Part shown: positions 1 through 11,348 of the stretch, piece after piece
Position numbering within the stretch: the stretch's first letter is position 1
How the letters are laid out: the number at the start of each line of letters is the position of its first letter
Source: Thalassia testudinum
Taxonomy: Eukaryota; Streptophyta; Magnoliopsida; Alismatales; Hydrocharitaceae
DNA: 64,000 nt
Direction: 5' to 3'
Assembly (NCBI GenBank): GCA_037157565.1
Contig: JAZHRO010000003.1
Location: forward strand, 41,553,001-41,617,000
Made by a program: the position numbers and the translations under genes
Notes under the pieces: model-generated
The model's input: only the letters and a program-made list of their open reading frames with translations
Told to the model about the DNA's origin: nothing
The model's database searches: none

Positions 1-613
1 AAGAGCTAAGAAACTTCCTCGGATCTCGCTGCCTAACTGCCTCCATAAGATGACCAATTTGTGATTGCATATCAGTAATCATCTTATTCTGAGATTGGAT
101 GACCATATTTTGATGCTCTTGCATCACTTTCATCATGGCCTTATGTTCATCCATCTCAGAAGGCTTATTTTGAGGAGGGTTTGCATAGGATGGCTGGTAT
201 ATGGGTTGGGGAGGTAGGGGTCTTGTATTCCCTGAGTTAAAAGCATCTCCTTGCTTCAATAAGAAGTTTGGATGGTTCCACCACCCTGGATTATATGTAT
301 TGGAATAAGGGTTACTACAAGGAGGTGGGCAGAAACCTTGGGCTACGTTCAGGTCAGCCTAAATCAACTCAGGAAATTGATTTGCTTGGTGGCACTCTAT
401 AGTGGCGTGCGTTGTGCTTTGACAAATGGAGCATTCACTTAAAGCATGAAAGATAGAGGCTACTTGCGGGTTCATGCTGGGGTTTACTAAAAGCCTATCA
501 AAATTTTTGTTCAACAATTGAATCTGATAAGCCATATCCTGAGTAGCCCCGACTTCATGGGCCTCTATCTTCCTCTTCAAAATTGATGGTTTTCTTTCTT
601 GATAAGTAGAGGA
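1..613 (-). pseudogene. gag: F gag, C-terminal part with a zinc knuckle
   Basis: On the minus strand this encodes the nucleocapsid end of a Ty3/gypsy Gag. A CX2CX4HX4C zinc knuckle (CSICQSTTHATIEC) lies at about 392-433. It is followed by the Athila-typical NPYSNTYNPGW-NHPNF block at about 255-310 and a glutamine/methionine-rich tail that runs off the window. A stop at 359-361 breaks the frame. The apparent ATG at 614-616 lies within the duplicated target site of S2 and is not a real start: the N-terminal half is at 12236-12992, on the far side of S2. Gag packages element RNA in cytoplasmic particles. This copy is dead. Confidence 0.8.
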
Positions 614-618
614 CATAT
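614..618. repeat. Target-site duplication of S2, left copy (CATAT)
   Basis: The five bases CATAT lie directly before the LTR terminus TG at 619. The same five bases follow the LTR terminus CA at 12231-12235. This proves a single integration into F gag and fixes both ends of solo LTR S2. Confidence 0.85.
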
Positions 619-1690
619 TGATCGCACGTGTTTCGCGAGTTTGAAATCAGGGTTACAAGTAACCCGTCGTCGTAGTTGCAAAATGCGTGGTCAAATGAAA
701 TTTATACCTAAACTCGAAAAGTGAGTCACGGGTCGAACATGGGGAGGCGAATGTTTGGTTTTTAAAAATCCGCGCTTCACTTTTATTTCCTTTTGGCCAT
801 TTTTGTCTTTTCTAACTTTTTTGGTATTTTTAACAAGCAAGAGATTAGGTTGATAAAAACATTATCTACTTGCAAAAATATAAGAGAGTGAGAGAGAGAG
901 AGAGAAACAATCATCTATTTATCAAGAATTGTTTGTCACAACTACGAAAGTGGAAAATCTACACTAGGAAAGCATAAAAAGATAGAAAGAGGTGAGAGAA
1001 ATCCCCCTCAACAGTTGTGATGGGAACACCATAATGAGCCTTAACTAGCTCATTTGACCCAATGAAGAAAATAAAAGTTCCTACATAACCAACTGGAGGT
1101 CTTAAGTCACTGAATAACCTTTCTGAGAGAAAAGCAAGAAACAAGGGGTATAACTATAATTTTACCATTATAGTACAACAACCGATCTTCTCAAGGGCTA
1201 AACATAAGTCAAAAGGTCTTAACAAAATAAAAAGTGGGTTGGATTTGACAGGAAAGGGTTTGTGTGTACCCTATGAATTAAATGACTTCTAAAAATCCTA
1301 AAATAGATCCACTTGATTAACCAAGGTTCTGGTCAGGATAAAATTCACCTAAACCCTCTAAAAATCATAGAAAAATATTCTCTAGGGTTTAGAACTTTTA
1401 ATTTGTCCATTGGAACCCATTTTGACCTAGAATAAGGTCTTAGACAGATATTTGCCCTAAATTAGGTTTTTGAATAAATTGCCCAGTCAAACATGGTCAA
1501 ACCCAAAATCCAACTTCTCCATTGGATTCCTTAGGTCCAAATTAGGTTTGTACCAAAATTTAGACCTAAGGGGAACTCATCTTGACACACTTTGTAAATA
1601 GGTCCAACTTAATTACATTTCTACCCCTATCTTTCGAAAACCCTTACAATAAACCCCCTAGCTTTCTTATCATCTTTACAGATAGGTCCC

Positions 1691-1960
1691 TCCTCCATTA
1701 TAGTGGAGGAATCCTACTCCGGCAAGCTTTAGAAGGTGATTTCTCCTTGATTGCTCAGAGAATCCCTCCCAAAATTGGAAGGGAGATTCTCTAAGTAATC
1801 TCTTCCAATCTTAACCCATCAGTGATCCATAATTTGTACCCAATCTCTCATGCGAATGCATGAGAGATTTAGGTCTTTTGAAGATGCCATCTTCAACGAC
1901 CTTACCTTCCTTGGAAGCTTGGCTTCCAAGAACAAATTCCCCTCCAGAGGTCTATTTAAG
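1691..1960 (+). promoter_or_regulatory. S1 U3 promoter: five consecutive hairpins then a TATA-like box
   Basis: Perfect or near-perfect inverted repeats follow one another: 7-bp arms at 1691-1697/1704-1710; 12 pairs with a 2-nt bulge at 1757-1770/1781-1792; 12-bp arms at 1842-1853/1858-1869; a 19-bp palindrome at 1878-1896; and 9-bp arms at 1910-1918/1922-1930. A TATA-like CTATTTAAG follows at 1952-1960. The same layout with different sequences occurs in the LTRs of A and S3. The promoter role is inferred from position. Confidence 0.6.
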
Positions 1961-3119
1961 GAGCGCTAGATCCAACCGACTTCTCCAAGCTTGAAATCGA
2001 TCGGGAAATCCCCTCAAATTCTTCTCTCCTCCTCCGACCGATTCACTCATCAAGCTCCGGCGACCTCCCCTACTCTCCCTCGTTGCCTGACCACAATACC
2101 GGTGGTAGGTTCCTCTTCCTTGTGTTCATCCGCGTCGCGCAGCACCTGCTGACGCCCCTATCTCCCCTTCATCCTCACCAACCGTCCCTCCCTAAGCATC
2201 ATCTTCTCCGACGTTGGCAGTACGCACCCAATGCCATCCTCACCTTCCCTTCGTCCACTATCACCCTAGATAAGTCCCTTTCACCTTCCACTTCCTTTCA
2301 TCCTCTTTATTCACCTACATCGACTACTGTCGCACTCCACCACCATCATCTCCTTCACCTCCGACCACCACCTCCGGCGAGACCGCTCCACCACCACAGA
2401 CTACCCCCCTCCCGCCGATAAGTCCATAAGCATCCCCTCACTCCACTAAATGCATCCCCCACTCCACACACTACTCCACTCACTCACGCACTTCACCGAA
2501 CACACCCACACATACGCACATAGTGTGCCCTAGGCACGCTCGCACAAGCGTCCCCACAACACGCCGACCACCGCTACACATTTGTTGTGCCTCGTTGAAG
2601 CTTCCTAAGCATTTTAACGTGGCTGTGAGGCCGTCTTGGTGATTTCAGGTCGCAGGCGTCATCCGCCATTGGAGCAAAGCTCAAAGTAAGCTTGAAGCAA
2701 GCTCCAGGCTTCACCAGCTCTAGGCCCAAGTACCAGGTGGTGTGGACTTGAGGCACGCACACACCCAGGCCTTTGATTAGGGTAGAGAGCAGCTACAGCC
2801 TCACGATTTGAAGGAACGCCTCTGCTGCAGGCTCGAGCGAAGGAGGGTGGGACATTTAGTCCCACCTCGAAAAAGGAAGGACACCCATATGCGCATAAAT
2901 TGAATTCTTGCCTTAGCCTTTTCGCCTCCAAGTCACGGGGTGAGGTCCCTCTCCCCCCTCTCATGGCCTCATCCGCGGCACTGACCATGAGGACCTGGCC
3001 ATGACCCATTTACCCGACGACTCACTCCTCGCTCACCACCCATGCCGATGAGCCTAGACCCAAGTCTCCGTTAGGTCTAATTACCCGAACTGATTATGGA
3101 TCTGGAGAGCAAACCTGAA

Positions 3120-3640
3120 ATAAAGGAGAGAAAGAGAGGAAAGATACACAGGGGAAGGGGGGTTTTGCCTTGGAAAGCTTAGCTTGACACTTAGCCAAAT
3201 CAGAGAGGAAGAAGAGGATGTCAGGTAGCGAAGAAGAAGAAGGAAGGAAGAGAAAGAAGGAAGGAGAAAATAGAGAAGAAGCTGAAGGAAGAAGGCTCGC
3301 AAAGGTAGAAGAGAAGAAGAAGAAGAAGCTATGGGTCAAGACAGAAAGGTAAAGGAAGAGAGAAGGTAGCCGATAGAGAAAGAAAGAGAAAGAAAGGAGC
3401 AGAAGTCAGGGAAAGAGAAGAAAAGCCAAAGAAGAACAAGGGAGGAGAAGATAGAGAAAAGCTAAAGAAAGAGAAAGAAAGAAGGAACAGAAGTCAGGGA
3501 AAGAGAAGAAAAGCTAAAGAAGAAGAAGGGTGGAGAAGACAGAGAAAAGCTAAAGAAAGAGAAAGCGGAGAAAGCCATAGTTAAAGAGAAAGAAGAGGAG
3601 TAGAAGCAGAAGAAAGAAGAAGCCAGGAGCACTGTAGCAT
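3120..3640 (+). repeat. Purine-rich (GA/AAG) low-complexity tract of S1
   Basis: The plus strand is almost entirely A and G, with imperfect AAGAGAAAG-type units and a roughly 120-bp internal duplication (about 3375-3455 and 3465-3565). The LTRs of A have an equivalent AAG tract at the same place, before the LTR end. It gives rise to long but meaningless antisense reading frames rich in Ser, Phe and Leu. Confidence 0.8.
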
Positions 3641-4242
3641 CATCATTTTAAGGTGTTTGATTTACAAATCAGACATCCGATTTTGAGTTTAATTCATATA
3701 CAATGAGTAGCTTTAGTATTTTGTGCTCTACATTTACTCCTATATTTTTGCACTGTGATATTGATATTATTGCATATTCTTTCAAATTCTAAATTGTGAT
3801 CTTGATTTCTAAACACCAATTTGCTCCCTGTGTTTGACCCCGGACTTTGAATTCGAGTAATAAAATTGTATTTGTTTTGAACTTTCTTTTGACTATATTA
3901 CAACACAATATTCCTAAAACCCAATTCAGCGATCTAAACAGGTTACTCGAAGGATGACTCACTCTGATGTCGCCTGAAGGAAGGTGGTGAGGAGTGAGAC
4001 GAAGGAGGATGGTGCCGGAGGACGGAAGATGGGGCAAGACGGTGTCGCTACGAGGATCTTCTTCCCGAAGGGTGGAGAAAGGATGACCATAGGAAGATCT
4101 ACGAATGGGGATGAGGTGAGGGAAAACAATTTGATTTTCTACTCTATAGGAGCAACCCGGGCTTGGGACAAGCTCTCTCTAGAGCCTTGGAGGTGGTGAG
4201 AGGAAGAAATGAAGAGATGGTTTGGAATGGTGGTGGGTAGGT

Positions 4243-4385
4243 CCTTTTATAGTGGAGGAAGAACAAATTTTCATCTGGGTCATTACTAACGTCCATAAAC
4301 GTTGTTGCAGCTGTCGCTGAAGATCCGCCCTTCAAATCCTCTTACTGGCGCACGCAGACCAATAGTGATAGCTGCAAGCATCACT
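4243..4385 (-). promoter_or_regulatory. S2 LTR promoter: TATA box with an upstream inverted repeat
   Basis: Read on the minus strand, CTATAAAAGG at 4243-4252 is a TATA box at the position seen in the LTRs of C and D. Upstream (higher coordinates) is an imperfect inverted repeat, AGTGAT/ATCACT at 4364-4369 and 4380-4385, with loop AGCTGCAAGC. A nearly identical loop occurs in the inverted repeat of the D LTR (25766-25789). Confidence 0.55.
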
Positions 4386-4631
4386 AAAGGCACGCATCGC
4401 TGAAGATCCACTCCGCTGGCGCGCACATCACGCACTACGCTGGCACGCGCATCACGCACCCATGCTCCCCGCACAGTGTGCGCACGCACTGGCATGCGCT
4501 GCGCTGCTGCCACGTGCGGCTGCGGCTGTGTGTGTGCGCGGTGCGCTGCGCATGACTGCGGCTGTGCACGTGCACTGCGCGTGGCTACGGCTGTGCGCGT
4601 GCGCTACTACTGACCGGCGTTGGGCGGCCTG

Positions 4632-4653
4632 GATGGCACCACGTGGTGCCATC
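4632..4653. promoter_or_regulatory. 22-bp G-box palindrome in the S2 LTR
   Basis: A perfect 22-bp palindrome is centred on CACGTG, with arms GATGGCACC and GGTGCCATC. Versions with one to three changes lie at the same place in the LTRs of C (32031-32052, 62973-62994) and D (26197-26218). CACGTG is the plant G-box core bound by bZIP and bHLH factors. A regulatory role here is inferred from conservation only. Confidence 0.55.
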
Positions 4654-5074
4654 TGGGCCATCCATTCTTCTTTCTTTTGTAGAGGGTGCCACGGTGCTCA
4701 GATCGAGATGATTCCTGCACTGCTGGACTGCGATCGTCGCTTTGGATCAATACATATGGTTGAATTTTCCATCTGAAACCCATATGGATGTTGCCTTGCC
4801 CCCTGACCATTGATCTTCCTTGGACTTCGTACGATGCTACGGTTCTTCGATCTAGACGATTTCAGAGGCCTTAAACTCCGATCGTCGTCCTAATCAGATC
4901 CATACGGTCTGATCATCCATCTGAGGCCTAAAATAAGTCTTCTTCTCTCCTGACCATAAAAAAAACCTAATTAACCTACAATATATACAACTACTCTAAA
5001 TGCACAATGATGCATGTTATGCAATATTTATACCATGAAATGCAAATCTAAGCCTAGGAACATGCATGAATAGG

Positions 5075-5084
5075 CATTTTAACC
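5075..5084. repeat. Target-site duplication of LINE L1 (CATTTTAACC), left copy
   Basis: CATTTTAACC at 5075-5084 borders the poly-T of L1, and the same ten bases occur at 12200-12209 beside its 5' end. A long direct repeat with a poly-A tail is the signature of target-primed reverse transcription. Confidence 0.85.
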
Positions 5085-5239
5085 TTTTTTTTTTTTGAAA
5101 AGGTGAGGAATGTTATCGATGACGATAGCAGACCGAGAACATTTTATTCAAAATTCCTTTTTAAAAAAATTACAATGAATCACTCCACTCCTTTACAAAA
5201 TTCCAACACTCCCAACACACGTTCCCAAAATTAATAGAG

Positions 5240-5801
5240 CTCCCTTAAAACAAACACTCATTTTTAGCATGCCACACACACCACATTACTCCAACCATCT
5301 TCACTTGCCACTCCCCTTTCGTCATAATTCTTCTCCATAATTCTTCCCATGTGGGGAGAACTTCTTCGCGCACTTTCCTCCAAACTTGATCCATCAAGAG
5401 ACAAGAGGAAAATAAATGTATCCTACTATCTGAAGGGAGGTTACACAAAGGGCAATTTTGAGAGGGACTGCCCAACCTTCTTGTTCTCAGATCGCCTACA
5501 CAACCATAAGAAGATTTTGATCTTCAGCGGAATCTTCAAGGACCAAATTTTGGCACACTCCCTGTCTTCCCTCGATTGATCAATGTTAGAGCTAGCTATC
5601 AGATTTTTGTATGCCTTGGCTGGGGTGAAAAGGCCACGTTTCCACCTAAAGCAATCTATCCCTCTCACCGGTTGGAAAGCCTCAATTTCAGACAGCAGGC
5701 GCTCCTGTTCAGCCTGCGTGCACCCTCCATAGCACGATCCAGCACCTACAATGTTTCATCTACCACAGTTACCATCCCAACAATCACTGATGGTGATCCT
5801 A
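5240..5801 (-). pseudogene. L1 ORF2 C-terminal part (zf-RVT region)
   Basis: The minus strand encodes the usual C-terminal end of plant LINE ORF2. There is an FRWKRGLFTPAKAY block (the typical W..G.FSVKSAY segment), then KIWSLKIPLKIKIFLWL, then a zinc-binding CPLC...HLFSSC motif, then VMWCVWHAKNECLF, which matches the W..W..RN ending of the family. It follows directly on from the frame cut at 8032 once S3 is removed. A stop near 5750 breaks it. It helps bind RNA or DNA in live elements; here it is a relic. Confidence 0.75.
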
Positions 5802-5806
5802 TTGTT
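5802..5806. repeat. Likely target-site duplication of S3 (TTGTT)
   Basis: TTGTT precedes TG at 5807 and recurs at 8027-8031. The three bases before each copy also match (CTA), so the exact edge could be shifted by a few bases. Confidence 0.55.
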
Positions 5807-6636
5807 TGTTGTCGCTAAATATGCCCTCGGGAAGGCCTCATTGGCAGAATTCATTTTCACGTGTTTTGAAAGTCGTCGGAAATCGTAGTATAGTCGTGCA
5901 AAAATGTTCATCAAAAATTAAGTTTGTAAAAATTACAAGACTTGAGTCCCGGTCGTTCGTCTCTAGGAGGCATTTGATTTACTTTTGAAATCGATCTTTT
6001 TGCCGCTCTACTTCATTTAAAATCACACGCCAGTTTATGATTATTACGTATTGAAGTAGGACATGCTTAGTTGCAAGTATATCAGGAATTAAAAACAGGC
6101 AACATTAATCACTCAAAAGATATTGCAATAAGCTCATGGTGATTCTCAACACATAGACATATATATAAAAATATATCTTCTATTCATTCAAGAGAGTGTT
6201 TGCAACATAGAAGGTAGAAGAAAGCTTGTACATGAATGCTTAAAAATGTCAATCTAGCTACCAGAAAACAATCGCATACAAGAATCTACGGGGGGATTTT
6301 GCATGCATCATTGGGGGAGAAGTAAGACTACGCTATTAACTAGCAATAAAAGCAATAAAATTATGAAGAGCATGAATTAAATCTAGAAGAATAGAGGGCA
6401 TTCAGGGGTGGTCCCTGATGGCCTTGGAGTGGTCGGGAGGAGAATGACGGGTGGCCAATGTAGCTTAGGCCGACCCTTGGAGAGAGGTAGGGTTGATCCA
6501 GCATCCTGGCATGATGTCCTCCATGGTGGTGGTGGTGAGCTCATGGAGGTGGAGTGGCTAGCTAAGTGGAAGTGGGCGTGAATGGCACCAATGGAGTGAA
6601 TTTCCTAAGGAAGTGAATGGATGTGAATGGCCACCC

Positions 6637-6848
6637 CTTAGGTATTTTTATAGACCTAAGGGAAGCTCTTTAGAGAATTATGGAATTCTCTAGAGAGGCC
6701 TATGGTGGGAGCTCGTGGGAGAGTGAGAGAGAGAGGGTTGATGGTGGTTTTTAGATCCACCAAATGTGGATCTAAAAATTGAATGGCTCTTGGTTGCTAA
6801 TTTGGCAACCAAGGCAACAACACATGGTAGAGAGTTATAGAGAACTCT
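6637..6848 (-). promoter_or_regulatory. S3 U3 promoter: TATA inside a palindrome plus four upstream hairpins
   Basis: The TATA box (TATAAAAA on the minus strand) sits in the loop of an inverted repeat with 8-bp arms CCTTAGGT/ACCTAAGG at 6637-6644/6654-6661. Upstream on the minus strand follow perfect arms of 9 bp (6671-6679/6684-6692), 13 bp (6748-6760/6766-6778), 9 bp (6789-6797/6805-6813) and 6 bp (6831-6836/6843-6848). None of the arms resembles those in S1 or A, yet the layout is the same. Confidence 0.6.
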
Positions 6849-7077
6849 AGGCTAGATATTTTCGTGTGGATGGTGTGTGTGGGTGTGTGTGGGTCGAAAC
6901 CTAGGTGGCTAGGTTGATTAGGTTAGGTTCTAGTGGGTTTAGGTCAAGGTAGGTCTCAACTTAGGGTTGTAAACCCTAATTCACTAAGGTAAAGTGCAAT
7001 TAAACTTAATACAAGTTTAATTGGGTGTGTGAAAACTTAATTAAGAGTAAAACAACTCAATTAAGTCAAGTCTAGGT

Positions 7078-7154
7078 CAATTGGACTCTCACTGAGTCCA
7101 ATTGGACAGTGTATGCTGAGATCAGGGCTCAATTGGACTCAATGAGTCCAATTG
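7078..7154 (-). repeat. Two identical-arm hairpins in S3
   Basis: The 11-bp arm CAATTGGACTC and its complement GAGTCCAATTG occur twice: 7078-7088/7094-7104 with a 5-nt loop, and 7130-7140/7144-7154 with a 3-nt loop. They are direct duplicates of one hairpin, 52 bp apart. Confidence 0.8.
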
Positions 7155-7354
7155 AATAGGCTGATGGAATTGACTAAGATCGAAGTCAATTAGGTTTAGT
7201 GAGGACCTAATTAGGCCTTTAAAGAGGTCTAGAGGTGATGTACTAGGGTTAGGGCACCTTAATTTAGGTTCCTATGGGGTTGGAATTAGGTTTAGGGACC
7301 TAGAGATCCAAGATCAAGGCTTAAATCTCAAAACAGGAATTGGAGAGCAGTATC

Positions 7355-7600
7355 ATACGTCTAATAATAGTGTCAGACGTCTTATACTCAAAAATTAGAA
7401 GTCCAGACTTGTTGTCTGGACATCCAATCAGAGTCAGGAGGGATTTTGGGTTCTGTTTTGGGTTCTATTTTGGATATTTTGTCGAAATTGGATGTCTGAC
7501 AAAGTGTCTGGACGTCCAATAATATTGTAGAAGTGGGTTTGAGGTGTGCGGGAGATGGCTAAGGGTACTGGACATCCTATAACTTATCTGGACATCCAGA
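7355..7600. repeat. Dispersed degenerate motif TCTGGACATCCA in S3
   Basis: The motif (or a one- to three-base variant such as TCTGGACGTCCAA) recurs at about 7415, 7507, 7568 and 7588, with related CAGACGTC-type pieces at about 7357 and 7373. It is nearly self-complementary (GGACGTCC core). This resembles subterminal repeat arrays, but I do not recognise the family. Confidence 0.5.
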
Positions 7601-8206
7601 TTAGGGTTGGAACTAGGGTTTTAGGGCTTTCTAGGGTGTTGTGACCTAATCTAAGGGTGGCTAAGGCTTGGGGAAGTCTCTAGGCTATCCTAGGGCTAGG
7701 ACGGACCTATGCTCTTCACATTTTACTACTCTATTTCTACTTAATAGAATAGAAAACTTTTAACCGCTTACATTATTGTTCCTATATCTAAACTAAGCCT
7801 TCTACTCCAGCTCTTCAACAACTCCCGTTATTCCTGATCCAGCTTCAGATCCAACTCCTGATCAGCTTATTCCCTGCAATTGACATAATATACTTAATCA
7901 GCACATTATAACATTATTTCATGCATAGCTAAAGAAGAGCAGTAAAGATGCAGATAATGCGTATGTATGCATGAATAGCCCTAACTTATGCTAAGTACTA
8001 GCTTAATCTAGGTCAATTAAGATCTATTGTTGCTGGGCAATCACTCACACAACCTTCCCCAGTCTGACCAACAGTCTCTCCAGAACTTGAAGTTCCTGCC
8101 ATCTCCCACAACTGGATCGAATTCAGTCCGATTGTCGTGTATCGCTTTCCAAACTGAATGCCAAAATGAAGAGGGGCGTTAGGGTAGAGTGGAGCAAAGC
8201 TACACA

Positions 8207-10006
8207 ATCGAGGATCCATGAGCATCCTTGATCAGTTGCTGCCATACTTTCCCATCATCAAAGGATAGTTTCACTACCCATTTCAGTAGGAGTGCATCGT
8301 TGAATTCTTTGAGAGAATGCACCCCCAGGCCACCCTGTGATCGAGGTTTACACAGTTTTTGCCACTTAACCAGGTGCAAGAATCTTCCATCAGCCTTCGT
8401 GCCTTTCCAAAAGAATCGCTTCCTCATTTGAACAACCTTTTCCACATCGCCTTCGGTGATCTAAACATAGAAAAAAAGAAGACAGGGATAGAGGTGATGA
8501 CAAAATTTAGAAGAATCTTCCCCCCTTAGACAGAAATTTGCTGCTCCAATTTTCTAACTTGGCTGAAATTTTCTCGAATAAAGTGACCCAATTACTTTTT
8601 TTCAACTTCCCACTTCTTAGGAGTACACCTAAATATCTTATAGGCAAGGTGGTCTCAGGCATGTGTAAGATGGAACTAATTGCTTCCCTCTCCTGTATAG
8701 CCATGCCAAAACAGACCAGTGAAGACTTCGCACCATTTAATCTAAGGTCCAAGATCTCCCCAAAAATGTTGACCATAGTATATAAAATCTTTTCTTCTCT
8801 CCCCCCCTCAAGAAAAAAGACCGTGTCGTCAGTGTACTGTGGGATAGGCACCAACACCCTGGAATTTGACAAGGAGTAACCCTTCACCAAGTCTGCACTG
8901 GCCAACCTACACAAAAATTGAGCCAACGTGTCCATCGCTAAATTAAAAATTAAAGGGGCCAGTGGGCACCCTTGTCTCACACCACATTGTGGTTGTATCC
9001 ACACCCCACACGACCTTCCATTAACTAGAGGTGAAAAGGAAGAAGTCACAATACATCTCTTCATCCATTGAACCTAGAGTGTAGGGAAGCCTCTTCTTCT
9101 AAAGATCTCCCATAGATAGGACCATGCAACAGAGTCATAGGCTCTACTGAAATCCACCTTCCACAAATATGCTTTACTCCTTATTTTGCTCCACCTTGCC
9201 ACCATCTCCTATGCTACAATGAAAGACTCCTATAGTGATCTATTGGGGAGAAAAGCTAACTGTACCGGACTGACCAGATATGACAAAACTCCCTTTAACC
9301 AGTTGGCCAACACTTTGCTAATGATTAAGTAGATCGAATTTGAAAGGGCAATTGATCTAAACTCTGATAGTTTCTCAGCCCCATGTCTTTTTGGAAGCAG
9401 GAATAGATATGACTTGTTTAATCTTTCCACCCCAGAATTCCCACCTTGGAATTCTTTAATGACTTCCATGACATCACCTTTGACCACCTGCCAAAACTCC
9501 TTGTAAAAAAACACTTGAAATACATCTGGTCCTGGCAACCCTTCCGCATTCAACCCATTCATAGCCTCTATCAACTCTTGCTCTGTTATGTTAGCTGTCA
9601 AGCTGATTGCTGCCTGCTCCCCCACCCGAGAAAAACTAGATGCTGCCAATCTCCAACAGCCCCTATCTGCAGCTCTGGTGGCCTCCCTGAAATACCGTAT
9701 GACTTCCCTCCGAATATCATCTTCAGAAGTTGTCATGGTTTCATCTTTCTTTAGTGAGGAAATGAGGTTCACCCTCCTAGCACTTGCAGCCATATGAAAA
9801 TACTCTGTGTTTGCATCACCCTGTTTCAACCATAGCTGTTTGGACTTTTCCCTCCAGTCCATCTCTCTCACCACATCCTCGACATGAATCACCTCTTCAC
9901 ACTGCTTTCTCTGCTCCAATTCAACCTCGTTCAACCATCCAGCATCTTCTTTTTGATCCAGTATGCGTAGATTTGCAAGAGCTTCAGTTCTTCTTTGACT
10001 TCTCAT
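8207..10006 (-). pseudogene. L1 ORF2 reverse transcriptase domain
   Basis: The minus strand encodes the linker and reverse transcriptase of an L1-type LINE. In order there are: an NGLNAEGLPGPDVF block; the LLPKRHGAEKLSEFRSIAL and SNSIYLIISKVLANWLK blocks (RT motif 1, family consensus LIPK...FRPISL); the GVRQGCPLAPLIF block; the catalytic YTDD at 8825-8836 (usual Y/FADD, with Ala replaced by Thr); the WVTLFEKISAKLENW segment; and the GTKADGRFLHLVKW / QGGLGVHSL thumb region near 8250-8440. A frameshift separates 9230 from 9064 and stops occur near 8460. In live elements this enzyme copies its own RNA at a nicked target. Confidence 0.85.
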
Positions 10007-10018
10007 TATATCAGCAAT

Positions 10019-11050
10019 CTACCTATACTCCTTCAGCATAGACTTCAATTCCCTCAATTTCCCAACCAACCTGTAGGTTGCCGACCAATGAATCAGCTTC
10101 TGATTCCACCAACTAGTGATCATTTCTCTAAACCCCTCCTCTTTAAGCCAAGACTTCTTGAACTTAAAGTACGTATTGGTATGAGACCCCTCCCCACTAT
10201 CCCACAGTAGTGGGGTATGGTCTGAGAAAGGCTGGGGCATTCCAATCACCAATGAGAGCTGAAATCTCTCCATCAGCTCTACATTGCAGAAGAACATGTC
10301 CAGTTTTGAAGCCAACCTGTTACCACTCCTCCATGTGAACTTCACTCCTGCTGATGGCTATTCGTTCAAACCTAGCTCTGAAATCAGCATCTGGAAGTCG
10401 AGTGATGCTCAGTCCATTCTTTTAGTCCCTCTGTCATTCTCAGAGAGTACACAGTTAAAATCTCCACCCATAAGCCAAGGCACCCATTCAGTTCTATCTG
10501 CCATCTATCGTAGTTCATTCCAAAGATCAGTCCTCAGATTATCTGCGCAGGGGCCATATACATAAGATATAATTAGATCTTGATTATCCCCCATAGATTG
10601 GAATTTGCATGACACTTGAAACTGTCCCTTCTAGACCTCTTTTAACATCAGTTTAGAAGTTTTCCACCATAATGCCAAACCTCCCACCCTGCCCTGCACA
10701 TCTACTGCCCTGATGTCAGCCTGACCACCTTGCAAAAGAGACTGCCAAAGAGACTCTCTTCCTCCTTCTATATGAGTTTCCTACAACAATGCATAGTCAA
10801 CTTCCCATTCGAGAAAATATTGAGCCAAGGATGCTCTTCGGACCCCATCACGCAACCCACGCACATTCTACGTGATGAATTTCAACCCCTAGAATGGGAA
10901 TTCCCTGGCTTTTCCACAACCCTCTTGTCAACTTTCAGAATGGTAGCCAGCTTTCCTTCCATGAATTCCTATCCAACACCAGTAGTTCTTTTCCTTAATT
11001 TATAAGGGGAATGCACCAGTTTACCTTTCGATGAAACTCTCACTACGTAT
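10019..11050 (-). pseudogene. L1 ORF2 endonuclease (APE-type) domain
   Basis: The minus strand encodes the N-terminal endonuclease/exonuclease/phosphatase fold of LINE ORF2. The GGDFNCVLSENDR block lies at about 10430-10470, preceded by the SYVYGPCADN segment, and the catalytic SDHTPLLWDS motif is at about 10195-10225. The FNCVL and SDHTPL signatures of the family are present. Several in-frame stops (for instance before and after the GGDFN block) break it. The domain nicks the target DNA to prime reverse transcription. Confidence 0.8.
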
Positions 11051-11348
11051 TCCACTCTCCCTGATTTCATGAAGGAGAATTGATCAGATTTCTGTGTTGC
11101 TGACTGATTTTTAGGCTCCTCCCCCTGCCGACCAATATTGCTAATCACCAACTCCCATCCCACTCTGGCTTCCTGAACCATGGCTTCGTTTGCAGGTGAT
11201 GATCCATCTCGTTGATGTTTTCCTCCAACACTTCAGACACATGTATCTCCTTCCTCTTCTTAGCCTCTAGTTGGCCAGGTTGCACGGTATTACATTCACT
11301 GTCAGCGTTTGGCACAATGTTCATTTCATCTTGTACTTTAGAAGACCC

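Larger units (their letters stand above)
1018..3928 (+). mobile_element. Solo LTR S1, older relative of the element A LTR
   Basis: The 2.9-kb sequence starts TGATGGGAACACCATAATGA and aligns throughout with the 2.77-kb LTRs of A: shared U3 start, shared conserved runs ending AATAATCTCTAGGGTTTAGA, a cytosine-rich transcribed leader, the purine-rich tract and the end block CTTGCTCCCTGAGTTCGACC (here diverged). It ends CA at 3928. No PBS or internal sequence follows, so it is solo. The flanks (AGTTG before, GCGAT after) do not form a clean duplication, in keeping with greater age. It sits in the middle of solo LTR S2. Confidence 0.75.
5807..8026 (-). mobile_element. Solo LTR S3 inside LINE L1
   Basis: About 2.2 kb of AT-rich noncoding DNA interrupts the LINE frame exactly between two halves that rejoin. 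It starts TGTTGTCGCTAAAT, close to the start of the D LTR (TGTTCGCTAAAT), and contains the LTR-typical CGGTCGTTCGTCTCTAGGAG block near 5950. The right end reads TA where CA is expected, so it has mutated or the edge is a few bases off. A TATA box on the minus strand (about 6645-6653) and its upstream hairpins indicate minus orientation. No internal sequence remains. Confidence 0.7.

Noticed and set aside
2083..2421. 112-codon Pro/His/Ser-rich frame in S1
   Set aside because: It sits in the C-rich leader part of the LTR, homologous to the A leader, and has no domain.
1018..3928. A clean target-site duplication around S1
   Set aside because: Left flank AGTTG and right flank GCGAT do not match; shifting the edges a few bases did not give a convincing pair.
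4286..4661. Alternating CA/GC-rich frames in S2 (also 25705-26284 in D)
   Set aside because: Simple GC-rich LTR sequence read in several frames; no conserved protein between S2 and D despite alignable DNA.
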